Counted from the first letter of the stretch, positions 1 through 6,756 are shown. The stretch: 8,795 nucleotides of DNA from Candidatus Zixiibacteriota bacterium (GCA_024275215.1 JAJRZO010000535.1:1-8795); one strand, 5' to 3'. The notes: generated by a model from the letters alone, not told the origin. Numbers and translations: made by a program.

Positions 1-309
1 ATGAGTGACATTGAAAAATTGAAACAAAGTGATTCTAAGAAAGAAAACGGCATTCAAGAGCAACCTAAGGACGAACCAGCTTATCTCGTGGACGAACCAG
101 CTAATCTCGTGGACGAACCAGCTTATCTCGTGGACGAACCAGCTTATCTCGTGGACGAGCCATGTAATCACACCCAGCTAAAGATCGATATGACCGACCA
201 TAACATCACATGTGAGAATAAATTAGTCTCTACTACGAAAGACTTTAAGATAAAAGAAAATTTTTCAAGTGGTCGCGGGGGCTGTGCCCTTGCGGATTCT
301 GTGGTGTAA
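1..309 (+). CDS. Hypothetical repeat-containing protein, function unknown
   Basis: This 102-codon reading frame begins with ATG at the first base of the window and ends with TAA at 307-309. I do not recognise the family. The N-terminus (residues 1-23) is rich in Lys, Glu, Gln and Ser and is probably disordered. Residues 24-51 are four perfect or near-perfect copies of the heptad DEPAYLV, followed by a partial DEP. The rest is hydrophilic with four Cys in all and no recognisable domain. No signal peptide or membrane segment is seen. It is the only gene on the plus strand and converges on rtcB. Its base composition is more AT-rich and Lys-rich than its neighbours. The start cannot be verified because no upstream ribosome binding site is visible, and the true gene could begin further upstream. 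The preserved frame across the repeat supports coding, but a decayed or chance frame is possible. Confidence 0.45.
   Translation: MSDIEKLKQSDSKKENGIQEQPKDEPAYLVDEPANLVDEPAYLVDEPAYLVDEPCNHTQLKIDMTDHNITCENKLVSTTKDFKIKENFSSGRGGCALADSVV
70..162 (+). repeat. 21-bp tandem repeat, 4 copies plus a partial copy
   Basis: Four direct 21-bp units run at 70-90, 91-111, 112-132 and 133-153, with a 9-base partial unit at 154-162. Units 1, 3 and 4 are identical. Unit 2 differs by one base (T to A, Tyr to Asn), and the partial unit has one silent A to G change. The unit length is a multiple of three, so copy-number change keeps the frame and adds or removes one DEPAYLV heptad. Near identity at silent positions implies recent expansion by slippage or unequal recombination. 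Confidence 0.95.
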
Positions 310-418
310 CTATTTGCAATACAATATACTTAATACACGGCAGCATACAGGCTGTGTGCACATTTAACAACCGGCGGTTGATACGACGGAGTTGCAATCA
401 TTATTGTAGTAATAATAG

Positions 419-438
419 ATTCCCGCCTTCGCGGGAAT
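419..438. repeat. Short inverted repeat, REP-like hairpin or possible bidirectional terminator
   Basis: A perfect 8-bp stem, ATTCCCGC (419-426) and GCGGGAAT (431-438), encloses a CTTC loop. This sequence resembles a short palindromic element often dispersed through intergenic regions of diverse bacterial genomes (from memory, not searched). It lies between the convergent plus-strand gene ending at 309 and rtcB ending at 490, where a terminator for either would be expected. On the minus strand the stem is followed by a moderately T-rich stretch without a proper T run. On the plus strand no T run follows. The rest of 310-489 shows nothing else I can assign. Confidence 0.5.
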
Positions 439-489
439 GACGACAGCTAACGACTCTTCACAGTGGACGGAAGATGAGCTTTCTGCCAG

Positions 490-1935
490 TCATCCCTTAA
501 TATTTGCAATCGGCAACAGCTTGACGACTGGTTTCGATATGCCGATTTTGTCGACAGCATCAATCACATCGTCAATATTCTTGTAGGCGAAACCGGCTTC
601 CTCGGCGAGTCCGGAAAATGACGCAGCTCTCACAAGTATTCCACGACTGCGCATATCATCCGCAAGGTCTTTGCCACGCACTCGTTTTTTCGCTTTCATC
701 CGCGACATAGTTCGTCCCGCGCCATGCAGTGTCGACCCGAATGTCTCATCCATCGCCTTCTGAGTACCTACCAGAAGATACGACCCTGACTCCATCGAAC
801 CACCTACAATCACAGGCTGCCCGACATCACGATACTTGCCGGGAATCCCTGGCGATCCGGGACCGAATGCGCGTGTCGCGCCTTTGCGATGCACGACGAC
901 CTCGAGTTCTTTTCCATCGACATTGTATTTCTCGACCTTGGCGATATTATGTGCGACATCATAAATCGTGATAATCCCAAGTTCCTGATCTGATTTCTAG
1001 AAAACTTTCTTAAATGCTTTACGCACCTGATGGGTAATTATCTGACGATTGGCAAACGCGTTGTTCGCTGCACATTTCATGGATGCAAAATAACGTTTTC
1101 CCTCATCAGACGTAAACGGCGCGCATGCAAGCTCTCGATCCCGGACATGAATGCCATATTTCCGAACGCTCTTCTCGAAAACTTTGAGATAATCAGTAGC
1201 AACCTGATGTCCAAAGCCACGCGATCCGCAATGAATAGAAATGATAATCTGATCGGGGCGATCAATCCCGAAGAGACTGGCGGTCTGTATATCGTAGATA
1301 TTGCTTTCTTTAACAACTTCGATCTCAAGATAATGATTGCCTGATCCGAGAGTTCCAAGCTGATTGACCCCACGCTTGAACGCTTTATCTGACACAAAGT
1401 CGGGATTCGCTCCCTTGAGACACCCGTGTTCCTCTATAGAATCCTGATCTTCGCGAGTGGCATATCCATTTTTCACACACCATTCAACTCCATCAGTCAT
1501 CACATCCCTGAATGTTTTTCTGTCAAGTCCAACAGTTCCGCTCTTCCCTGTACCCGCAGGCACATATTTGAAAAGCGTATCGATAAGCTCCTGCAATTTC
1601 GGCCTGACTTCTTCAAGAGTCAGATTTGTCCTGAGCATCCTCATGCCACAGTTGATATCGAATCCGATTCCGCCGGGCGATATTACGCCGTCACTGGTTG
1701 AGAATGCCGCCACGCCGCCAATGGGAAAACCATAACCCCAATGACCATCAGGCATACAGAGCGCTGATCCTACAATGCCGGGCATGCACGCGACATTAGT
1801 TATCTGATCGAATACGCCCTGCTCTATCTGACCGATCAGCCTGTCGGACGAGTATATTCTCGCAGGCACTCTCATACCGTCCTTCTGGGATCGATCTATC
1901 TCCCAGATGCCTTCCGCGATCTTATGTTTTTCCAT
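490..1935 (-). CDS. rtcB: RNA-splicing ligase RtcB, interrupted by one in-frame TAG codon
   Basis: RtcB joins RNA 2',3'-cyclic phosphate or 3'-phosphate ends to 5'-OH ends using GTP and Mn2+, in tRNA splicing or RNA repair. The 482-codon frame has the normal family length. It shows the DxNC motif with Cys96, GSGNH with His201, IHCGSRG with His235, YDVAHNIAK with His329, KGATRAFG, and HGAGR with His404, the histidine guanylylated in the family. Lys480 is the penultimate residue. Codon 313 is TAG (999-997), so ordinary translation gives a 312-residue product lacking His329, His404 and Lys480. The downstream 168 codons stay open and conserved to a TGA stop at 490-492. The start ATG has AGGTG five bases upstream, inside the archease stop region, and lies 8 bases after archease. 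Readthrough, amber recoding, recent nonsense mutation and sequence error all remain possible. Family assignment is certain; functional status is not. Confidence 0.93.
997..999 (-). other. In-frame amber codon within rtcB
   Basis: Minus-strand TAG sits in the context TTC TAG AAA TCA, between codons for KKVF and KSDQELGI. Reading on in the same frame gives an uninterrupted RtcB C-terminus, so this is a single codon event and not a frameshift or an insertion. The position falls in a short variable linker just before the YDVAHNIAK motif, where family members carry Gly, Lys or other residues, so many amino acids should be tolerated there. TAG is also the terminal stop of the adjacent archease gene, so TAG is not simply a sense codon here. 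Confidence 0.97.
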
Positions 1936-1943
1936 CGGATCAC

Positions 1944-2372
1944 CTACAGGTCAAAGATCACAAACGCTTTCCAGATATTTCCTGCTTGTTCTACGTTGAA
2001 CATATGCAGTGTTACGGCCTTAATGTCAACAGCAATGTCATGCCGTTCGTGATCGATCGGTTCGCCGCGAACTGTTGCACTTAGTTTGAATACAGGGCCA
2101 TCGCTGATTTCATTGATCCTGAACTCAGAAAAAAGAACGGCTTCAGCATCTTTGAGAAAGATCAACTCCGACAACCATTCGTAAAACAACATCTCGATGC
2201 TACTCTCTCTAAGCTCCAGATTCCACGAATGAGTTTTCCTGACTGTCGATATGTCGGCCATTCGTGAAACGAGTGACATCGCAGCATCCTCGAAGAGTTG
2301 TGGAAGCGTGTGGCTTTCGATCTCGACCGCGCAATCGGCAGTTGCGATATTATCGATGTATTTGAACGACAT
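1944..2372 (-). CDS. Archease, activator of RtcB
   Basis: Archease is the small protein cofactor that speeds guanylylation of RtcB and allows multiple turnover. The 142-residue product shows the family pattern: an N-terminal ATADCA segment with the acidic metal-ligand Asp13, TLPQLFEDAA, a central FYEWLSELIFL helix, and a C-terminal DIKAVTLHMF strand ending in VIFDL with Asp141. I chose ATG at 2372-2370 because homology starts at MSFKYID and GGAGG lies about 14 bases upstream. An upstream extension to 2498 in the same frame would run through a terminator and into the ferredoxin gene, so it is unlikely. The gene ends with TAG (1946-1944), the only terminal TAG in the window. rtcB starts 8 bases later and its ribosome binding site overlaps this stop region, which implies coupled expression. 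Confidence 0.9.
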   Translation of the reverse strand: MSFKYIDNIATADCAVEIESHTLPQLFEDAAMSLVSRMADISTVRKTHSWNLELRESSIEMLFYEWLSELIFLKDAEAVLFSEFRINEISDGPVFKLSATVRGEPIDHERHDIAVDIKAVTLHMFNVEQAGNIWKAFVIFDL

Positions 2373-2391
2373 AACGGTTCGACACACCTCC

Positions 2392-2418
2392 AATAAAAAA
2401 GCGCCCTCGCGGGCGCTT
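2392..2418 (-). terminator. Intrinsic terminator between ferredoxin and archease
   Basis: On the minus strand an 8-bp perfect stem, AAGCGCCC and GGGCGCTT (2418-2411 and 2406-2399), with a GCGA tetraloop is followed directly by a run of T residues. The run overlaps the last stem bases and continues to about 2392. It lies 22 bases after the ferredoxin stop codon. The T tract ends next to the archease ribosome binding site (GGAGG, 2391-2387), leaving no room for a promoter between them. It either terminates the ferredoxin transcript with partial readthrough or acts as an attenuator in an archease–rtcB leader. Confidence 0.9.
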
Positions 2419-2439
2419 AATTCAAGTTGCACCCGGCCA

Positions 2440-2628
2440 TTATTCAGCCTTGATGATGCAATCCACAGGGCAGACCGCAACGCAGCGAGACCCCTCATCT
2501 AATTTTTCGCACTCATCGCACTTGTCAGGATCGATTACGTAGATGTCGCCTTCTGTAATAGCGCTGTTCGGGCACTCCGGCTCGCAAAGTCCGCATGCTG
2601 TGCATTCATCAGTTATTGTCATCGCCAT
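2440..2628 (-). CDS. 2x[4Fe-4S] ferredoxin, Allochromatium/YfhL type
   Basis: This 62-residue soluble electron carrier has two tetranuclear cluster motifs. The first is CTACGLCEPECP with Cys9, Cys12, Cys15 and Cys19. The second has Cys37, Cys40, Cys49 and Cys53, with eight residues between its second and third Cys. That longer spacing marks the Allochromatium vinosum-type (YfhL-like) ferredoxins, unlike the clostridial type with two residues. An extra Cys57 follows in CPVDC, as is common in this group. GGAGGA lies eight bases before the ATG. The gene has its own 118-base upstream region with a candidate promoter, and a strong terminator follows its TAA, so it may be a single-gene transcription unit. 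Its redox partner is not indicated by the neighbours. Confidence 0.95.
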   Translation of the reverse strand: MAMTITDECTACGLCEPECPNSAITEGDIYVIDPDKCDECEKLDEGSRCVAVCPVDCIIKAE

Positions 2629-2701
2629 TTCAGTTGTCCTCCGTTCTTACAGTACAAATGCAAAAATCTAAAGTTGACTAAACGCCTTCAAAAACCCTCC
2701 G

Positions 2702-2730
2702 AATATATACGCGACACAATAGGTGTGCAA
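2702..2730 (-). promoter_or_regulatory. Candidate sigma-70-type promoter for ferredoxin
   Basis: On the minus strand TTGCAC (2730-2725) and TATATT (2707-2702) are separated by 17 bases. The -10 box matches the consensus in five of six positions and the -35 box in three. It sits about 75 bases before the ferredoxin ATG, just after the preceding operon ends, in the only sizeable gap on this strand. It may also drive archease and rtcB through the terminator at 2392-2418. The prediction rests on pattern alone. Confidence 0.4.
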
Positions 2731-2746
2731 GGGAAAAAACTCCGGT

Positions 2747-4249
2747 TTATCTCCGTGTGACTCTGTACAGAATCACCAGGGCTACAGTAAATAGCGCCAG
2801 ATCGTAAACGGTCAGAAGAGCCTCAAATATAAACGCATCGACAAACCCATGCCTGACGAAAATGATGGAAAAATTGCCAAGAGTATGTAACACAGCCGCA
2901 ATTGTCAGGAATTGCCACGGCTCCCTCCGACCGACTCCATAGGCAATTAAAACACCCATTGATGTATGGAACATGATCGTTATCAGCCGCTCCCATACGG
3001 CAAGGGAAACCAGTCCGAGAGCACCTGATGCGAAGAGTCCCCCTGTGAGCCAGCATGCCTCTACCAGCCCGAAACCGGCTCCGACCATCGCACCGAGCGC
3101 CACCATTGACCTCAGATTCGGCCTGTCATCCTTCTGGTTCCATCTAAACCAAATCAACAGTGTCTTAAATCCCTCTTGAAAAAAGCCGGAGATCGCCGCG
3201 ATAACAAATGCGGCGAAGTAGGTTCCCGACCCGGCTGATCCCAGCGACCTGAAAACCGCGCCGGAGAATTTTTGCTGAATAGGCGCCTGAACATAGACAA
3301 CAAGCGCAAATGTTATTCCCGACATCACGAACAGCAGCCAGTAATCTGCGCGGGACAGGTTTCCACGTGAAAACAGTAAGACGCATAAAAACGCAATCGC
3401 AGCATAAAATGCCCAGATCATAACTCGTCGATAAAATGTCGACCAGAAACTACTCTTGATCCCGGTATCTTCCGATTTCTCTCCTTCGGCCAGAAGGTCT
3501 ATTACAAGATTCTGTCTTGTATCAACGACTCGCAAAAGTTTCCCGTCGTCAGCAATATAGAAAAGGTTCTTAATCACATCGATGCTGGCTACCGTACACT
3601 CGACAGCCTGACCGCCAAATTGTATCTTCTCCCTGCCGGTAATCTTCACTTTCATCGGAATACGTCTTATCAGTTGCGGGACCAGAATATCGATCGTCTG
3701 CTCAGAACCCACAGTCATGTTGACATTGTAAAACGCAATCTCCCACTGCGCGATGAAGTTATTATCAGCCAGCCGGGTACCGGGCGGAATGTTGAATGAA
3801 AACGTAGTGTCGAGTCCCGGCCCGCTCCCACGCCCCATGAACATGTTGTTGACAATGTCAGCACGAAGGGTTGACCTCTTGCCGTTCATCACATATTCAG
3901 AAATATACCTCATTGGAGCACCAGTAATATCGCAGTACAGCGAACACGCCAGGTCAGCCTTGAATGACTGACCAAGCGCTGACATGTCGAGATTGACATC
4001 CATATCGAACAGATAGATATTTCCAACTCCCTGCACCGCTTCAACACCGGCAAGTTTCGCAGTATGAGTCCCGATAGGCGCAGACCCGATCGAGAATCGA
4101 TATGTTCGTTCCTCGCCGGTTTCCCAGACATTCGCGACACCTCGCGCGTAAACAACGCCAGCCTGAAGAAGGATCATCAGCACAACAATTATAAACGAGT
4201 TTACCGTAGTCGAAACAGTCTTACCGAATTTTACATGACTCGTATTCAT
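2747..4249 (-). CDS. Exported domain fused to a PrsW/YhfC-like intramembrane protease domain
   Basis: The 500-residue protein begins with a Sec-type signal or anchor (hydrophobic residues 18-34, a plausible signal-peptidase site near VYA at 33-35). Residues about 40-265 are a beta-rich extracytoplasmic domain; its opening (GEERTYRFSIGSAPIGT) recalls DUF3108-like proteins. Residues about 275-497 contain some seven membrane segments with motifs of glutamic-type intramembrane proteases of the PrsW/YhfC group. These are QEGFK with Glu359 and Lys362, GFGLVEA with Glu397, WERLITIMFH with Glu420 and His428, and LHTLGN with His455. The usual EExxK motif reads QExxK here. It is the last gene of the operon, 5 bases after tatC. 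Proteolysis of membrane or envelope proteins is inferred; the substrate is unknown. The family match is by motif only, so a non-proteolytic relative is possible. Confidence 0.6.
   Translation of the reverse strand: MNTSHVKFGKTVSTTVNSFIIVVLMILLQAGVVYARGVANVWETGEERTYRFSIGSAPIGTHTAKLAGVEAVQGVGNIYLFDMDVNLDMSALGQSFKADLACSLYCDITGAPMRYISEYVMNGKRSTLRADIVNNMFMGRGSGPGLDTTFSFNIPPGTRLADNNFIAQWEIAFYNVNMTVGSEQTIDILVPQLIRRIPMKVKITGREKIQFGGQAVECTVASIDVIKNLFYIADDGKLLRVVDTRQNLVIDLLAEGEKSEDTGIKSSFWSTFYRRVMIWAFYAAIAFLCVLLFSRGNLSRADYWLLFVMSGITFALVVYVQAPIQQKFSGAVFRSLGSAGSGTYFAAFVIAAISGFFQEGFKTLLIWFRWNQKDDRPNLRSMVALGAMVGAGFGLVEACWLTGGLFASGALGLVSLAVWERLITIMFHTSMGVLIAYGVGRREPWQFLTIAAVLHTLGNFSIIFVRHGFVDAFIFEALLTVYDLALFTVALVILYRVTRR
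2757..2776 (-). other. Imperfect palindrome near the 3' end of the membrane protein gene
   Basis: GTGACTCTGTACAGAATCAC on the plus strand is a palindrome with one mismatch. In the minus-strand transcript it can form an eight-pair stem with one U·G pair and a GUAC loop. It lies inside the last codons of the operon's final gene. A run of six T residues follows, but some 16 bases downstream, too far for a standard intrinsic terminator. It may be chance. Confidence 0.25.
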
Positions 4250-4254
4250 AACAA

Positions 4255-5013
4255 TTATCCACCCAGTCCAATTTCTCTTTCATCGTCGTCAAACAAATCG
4301 CCATCACCCGCTCTCTTGCCTGTGAATCTGACCAGCCAGATTGAAAGCTCATAGAGCAACAATAACGGACCAGCGAGCATGACCTGGCTGAAAACATCCG
4401 GCGGCGTAAGCGTTGCTCCCAATACGAGCGAGAGAACAACAGCGTAGCGCCTGCCTTTTGCGAGCATCTTGTATGAAACTAACCCGACTCGACCAAGAAA
4501 ATACGCCACCACCGGCAACTCGAATACAATTCCGAATGCCAGCACAAGATAAGCAGCGAAGGAAAGAAGATTGCCGATCGATATGAGCGGCGTCATATTC
4601 TCCGTACCATACCCCATCAGGAACTTGATTGCCGCAGGCAGGACAATGAAATAGCAGAAGCTCGCACCCAGCGCAAAGAACACTGTGGCTGCCAGAACTA
4701 CCGGAACGACAAGCATCTTCTCTCGGGGATAGAGTCCGGGAGAGACGAATCTCCAGAGTTGATATGAAATGACAGGAACCGCAAGCATTATTCCCATTAT
4801 GATCGACAATTTCAGCCTTACGAGAAACGCCTCAGTCGGAGCCATGAAGTAGACTTCCCCGACAAGGCTTGCAATCAAGTCAATCACATGATCGACGAAA
4901 AACCAGCTGATAGACGCCCCGATAATGCACGCCACACCAGCCTTAAGCAGTCGCCGCCTCAATTCCTCGAGATGATCGAGGAACGGCATATCACTTCGGT
5001 CAGTATCGCTCAC
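4255..5013 (-). CDS. tatC: Twin-arginine translocase subunit TatC
   Basis: TatC is the polytopic receptor of the Tat pathway, which exports folded, often cofactor-bearing proteins across the cytoplasmic membrane. The 252-residue product has the hallmark N-terminal FLDHLEELRRR with Glu17, APTEAF after the first membrane helix, the conserved LWRFVSPGLYPRE loop, FGIVFELP with Glu165, and LTPPDVFSQ before the last helices. Six membrane segments fit the family. The C-terminal tail is acidic (DGDLFDDDERE). I used GTG at 5013-5011, which directly abuts the nrdR stop with no gap. ATG at residue 9 (4989-4987) is a fair alternative because homology starts at MPFLDHLEE. No tatA gene is in the window, so that partner must be encoded elsewhere. 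Confidence 0.96.
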   Translation of the reverse strand: MSDTDRSDMPFLDHLEELRRRLLKAGVACIIGASISWFFVDHVIDLIASLVGEVYFMAPTEAFLVRLKLSIIMGIMLAVPVISYQLWRFVSPGLYPREKMLVVPVVLAATVFFALGASFCYFIVLPAAIKFLMGYGTENMTPLISIGNLLSFAAYLVLAFGIVFELPVVAYFLGRVGLVSYKMLAKGRRYAVVLSLVLGATLTPPDVFSQVMLAGPLLLLYELSIWLVRFTGKRAGDGDLFDDDEREIGLGG

Positions 5014-5472
5014 TTAGTTCTCGCTGTCCAGAAGCCTGCGGACTTCATCGAAGAATTCCTCTTTGTCTTTGAAATTCTTGTAAACCGATGCAAACCGCAC
5101 GTATGCAACTTCGTCGATCTCACGCAACCTCTGCATGACCATCTCGCCGACTGTCTCCGAACGAACCTCCTGCTTTGCGAGATTAAGCAGTTCGTTCTCA
5201 ATATCCATCACACATTTTTCGATTTGTTTCTGAGAAACAGGACGCTTGTTAGTTGCGAGTTCGATTCCGCGTTTAAGTTTCTGTCTGTCGAATGGTTCGC
5301 GCCTGTCGTTGGATTTACGAACAGTCATACCCTCGACTTCGATGTATTCATAAGTTGTGAAACGCTTGCCGCACCCCGCACACTCACGCCTGCGCCTGAT
5401 TGCGCGGCCTTCCTGCACCGAACGGGAATCTACGACTTTGTCCTCATCCCCGCCACAGTACGGACATTTCAT
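5014..5472 (-). CDS. nrdR: Transcriptional repressor NrdR
   Basis: NrdR is the ATP/dATP-sensing repressor of ribonucleotide reductase genes. The 152-residue product has the usual family length and layout. An N-terminal zinc ribbon contains Cys3, Cys6, Cys31 and Cys34 (MKCPYCGG and CAGCGKRFTTYE), with the basic RRRRE stretch between the pairs. An ATP-cone domain follows from about residue 49 to 139 (VRKSNDRREPFDRQKL through ASVYKNF). GGAGG lies seven bases before the ATG, the best ribosome binding site in this part of the operon. The ATG overlaps the dCMP deaminase stop in an ATGA junction, giving translational coupling. I see no palindromic NrdR box in the window, so its targets are elsewhere. 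Confidence 0.98.
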   Translation of the reverse strand: MKCPYCGGDEDKVVDSRSVQEGRAIRRRRECAGCGKRFTTYEYIEVEGMTVRKSNDRREPFDRQKLKRGIELATNKRPVSQKQIEKCVMDIENELLNLAKQEVRSETVGEMVMQRLREIDEVAYVRFASVYKNFKDKEEFFDEVRRLLDSEN

Positions 5473-5966
5473 AACTCAACCTCCGTCAGTTCCATCAGCC
5501 TTACAGAACCGTCCTCCAGCATCAAATCTACGTGCATTCCTGCCTCGCGTAACATCTGACGTGAAAGATCATCAGGATAACCATCACGGCACACGATTCG
5601 CACAATACCCGCATTGATGATTATCTTCGAGCATAAACTGCACGGAAATGTCGTCGTATAGATAGTGCCGCCATCGATGTTTACTCCCGATGTCGCCGCC
5701 TGCACCACTGCGTTCTGTTCCGCATGGATTGCTCTGCACAGTTCGTGTCGTTCGCCTGATGGTATTTTCAATTTCTCTCTCAGGCAACCGATGTCAAGAC
5801 AATGCGGAAGTCCTCGCGGGGCGCCGTTGTATCCGGTGGAGAGTATCCGCTTGTCTTTGACGATTACTGCGCCTACCTGCCTGCGCAGACAGGTTGATCT
5901 CGTGGCGGCAAGATCGGCAATCGCCATAAAATACTCATCCCATGAAGGTCTGCTGTCATTTGACAT
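5469..5966 (-). CDS. ComE-type deoxycytidylate (dCMP) deaminase
   Basis: The enzyme deaminates dCMP to dUMP, the substrate of thymidylate synthase. The 165-residue product has the zinc-dependent cytidine-deaminase signature: HAEQNAV with zinc ligand His81 and catalytic Glu83, and PCSLC with zinc ligands Cys109 and Cys112. The STCLRRQVGAVIVKD and STGYNGAPRGLPHC segments are typical of bacterial ComEB/dCMP deaminases, as is the insert with an added Cys and His before HAE. The start ATG lies 11 bases inside the end of the SAM hydrolase gene, and the stop overlaps nrdR by 4 bases. Pairing with nrdR and glyA places it in deoxynucleotide supply. A related cytosine deaminase activity is possible but less likely from these motifs. 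Confidence 0.95.
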   Translation of the reverse strand: MSNDSRPSWDEYFMAIADLAATRSTCLRRQVGAVIVKDKRILSTGYNGAPRGLPHCLDIGCLREKLKIPSGERHELCRAIHAEQNAVVQAATSGVNIDGGTIYTTTFPCSLCSKIIINAGIVRIVCRDGYPDDLSRQMLREAGMHVDLMLEDGSVRLMELTEVEL

Positions 5967-6756
5967 GATGACTCACCAGCACTTTCTCACCGACATCGAT
6001 GTTAAACTTATTCGCGAAGTTCCCGCCGTTAACGGCCAACTCCAGCAAACCACTGCTCCCAATATACGCAACTAACTCACCTGAATCCACTGAGGAGTAT
6101 GTCTTCTCGATTGAGTCAAACAGAATGCTCTCCCGGAGCAAGGCTGACATTTTCTTTCCTTTTGCAAGATCACCTATGTCAATGAAGCTGATATTGGTTA
6201 TCGCATTACCGAAACTATCAATCGAGATGATTTCACCTTCAACGCCTGCGTCGGTCATAATCGGTTTCGCAAAATCCAACCTGCATATTTCTGATACGAC
6301 AGGTCCAAATTGTGACGGTTCAACACCTGATGCCAGATATGCTGCTGCCGGAGCCATAATATCCCGCCCCTGGAATGTTGCGCTTTCGGGATTGATCGCG
6401 TAGGTTGGGTTTGTGATCTCGCGGGTTTCGCAGTCGATTTCGCACATTACAAGCGACAACAAACCGTTGTCGGGCGCGACAAATTTGTAGCGACCTGAAT
6501 TCGCCAGCAAAATCTTTCTCTCAGATCCGACTCCCGGATCAACCACGCAGAGAAAAATCGTACCTTCAGGGAAAAAGCGATATGATCTCCAGAGCAGGAA
6601 TGCCGCCTGTTTGACATCACCCGGTTTGAGATCATGAGTTATGGTAACAAAGTGCAAGTTTCTACAAATCGACAGCATCACCGCTTCCATCTCGGCAACA
6701 TACGAGTCCGATGTTCCGAAATCAGTTAGTAGTGCGACTGTCTTTGTCTCAGGCAT
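5956..6756 (-). CDS. DUF62-family S-adenosyl-L-methionine hydrolase
   Basis: Members of this family hydrolyse SAM to adenosine and methionine and are related to the SAM-dependent fluorinase and chlorinase. The 266-residue product has LLTDFGTSDSYV near the N-terminus, VVDPGVGSER with Asp73 and Arg80, FVAPDNGLL, GRDIMAPAAAYLASG, ISIDSFGNAITN and SSGLLELAVNGGN, in the usual order and length. The family triad is Asp-Arg-His. The His usually found in a FHGRD motif is Gln129 (FQGRD) here, so the activity may be altered. The start forms a TAATG junction with the preceding PPC-domain gene and lacks a strong ribosome binding site, implying coupling. The end overlaps dCMP deaminase by 11 bases. Family assignment is firm; the precise reaction is inferred. 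It lacks features pointing to a true halogenase. Confidence 0.93.
   Translation of the reverse strand: MPETKTVALLTDFGTSDSYVAEMEAVMLSICRNLHFVTITHDLKPGDVKQAAFLLWRSYRFFPEGTIFLCVVDPGVGSERKILLANSGRYKFVAPDNGLLSLVMCEIDCETREITNPTYAINPESATFQGRDIMAPAAAYLASGVEPSQFGPVVSEICRLDFAKPIMTDAGVEGEIISIDSFGNAITNISFIDIGDLAKGKKMSALLRESILFDSIEKTYSSVDSGELVAYIGSSGLLELAVNGGNFANKFNIDVGEKVLVSHHVK

Noticed and set aside
311..510. Ten-base direct repeat TATTTGCAAT at 311-320 and 501-510 as a target-site duplication
   Set aside because: The second copy encodes the conserved IANI segment of RtcB, and no inverted repeats or transposase lie between the copies. Chance similarity is more likely.
490..894. The C-terminal RtcB segment as a separate 134-residue protein starting at GTG 894
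   Set aside because: The GTG is the normal internal Val before HRKGATR. The upstream codons back to the TAG encode conserved RtcB sequence including YDVAHNIAK, and no ribosome binding site was recognised.
997..999. Selenocysteine, intein insertion or frameshift as the cause of the rtcB break
   Set aside because: The codon is TAG and not TGA, no extra sequence is inserted, and the reading frame is unchanged on both sides.
2373..2498. Longer archease with 42 extra N-terminal residues
   Set aside because: The extension reads through the terminator hairpin and overlaps the ferredoxin gene in another frame. Archease homology and GGAGG support the ATG at 2372.
2731..2776. Operon terminator after the membrane protein gene
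   Set aside because: The palindrome at 2757-2776 and the six-T run are separated by about 16 unpaired bases, so this does not fit an intrinsic terminator.
4888..5559. A 223-codon plus-strand open frame
   Set aside because: It lies antisense to the tatC start, nrdR and dCMP deaminase, all of which have strong family motifs. Its translation shows no recognisable domain.
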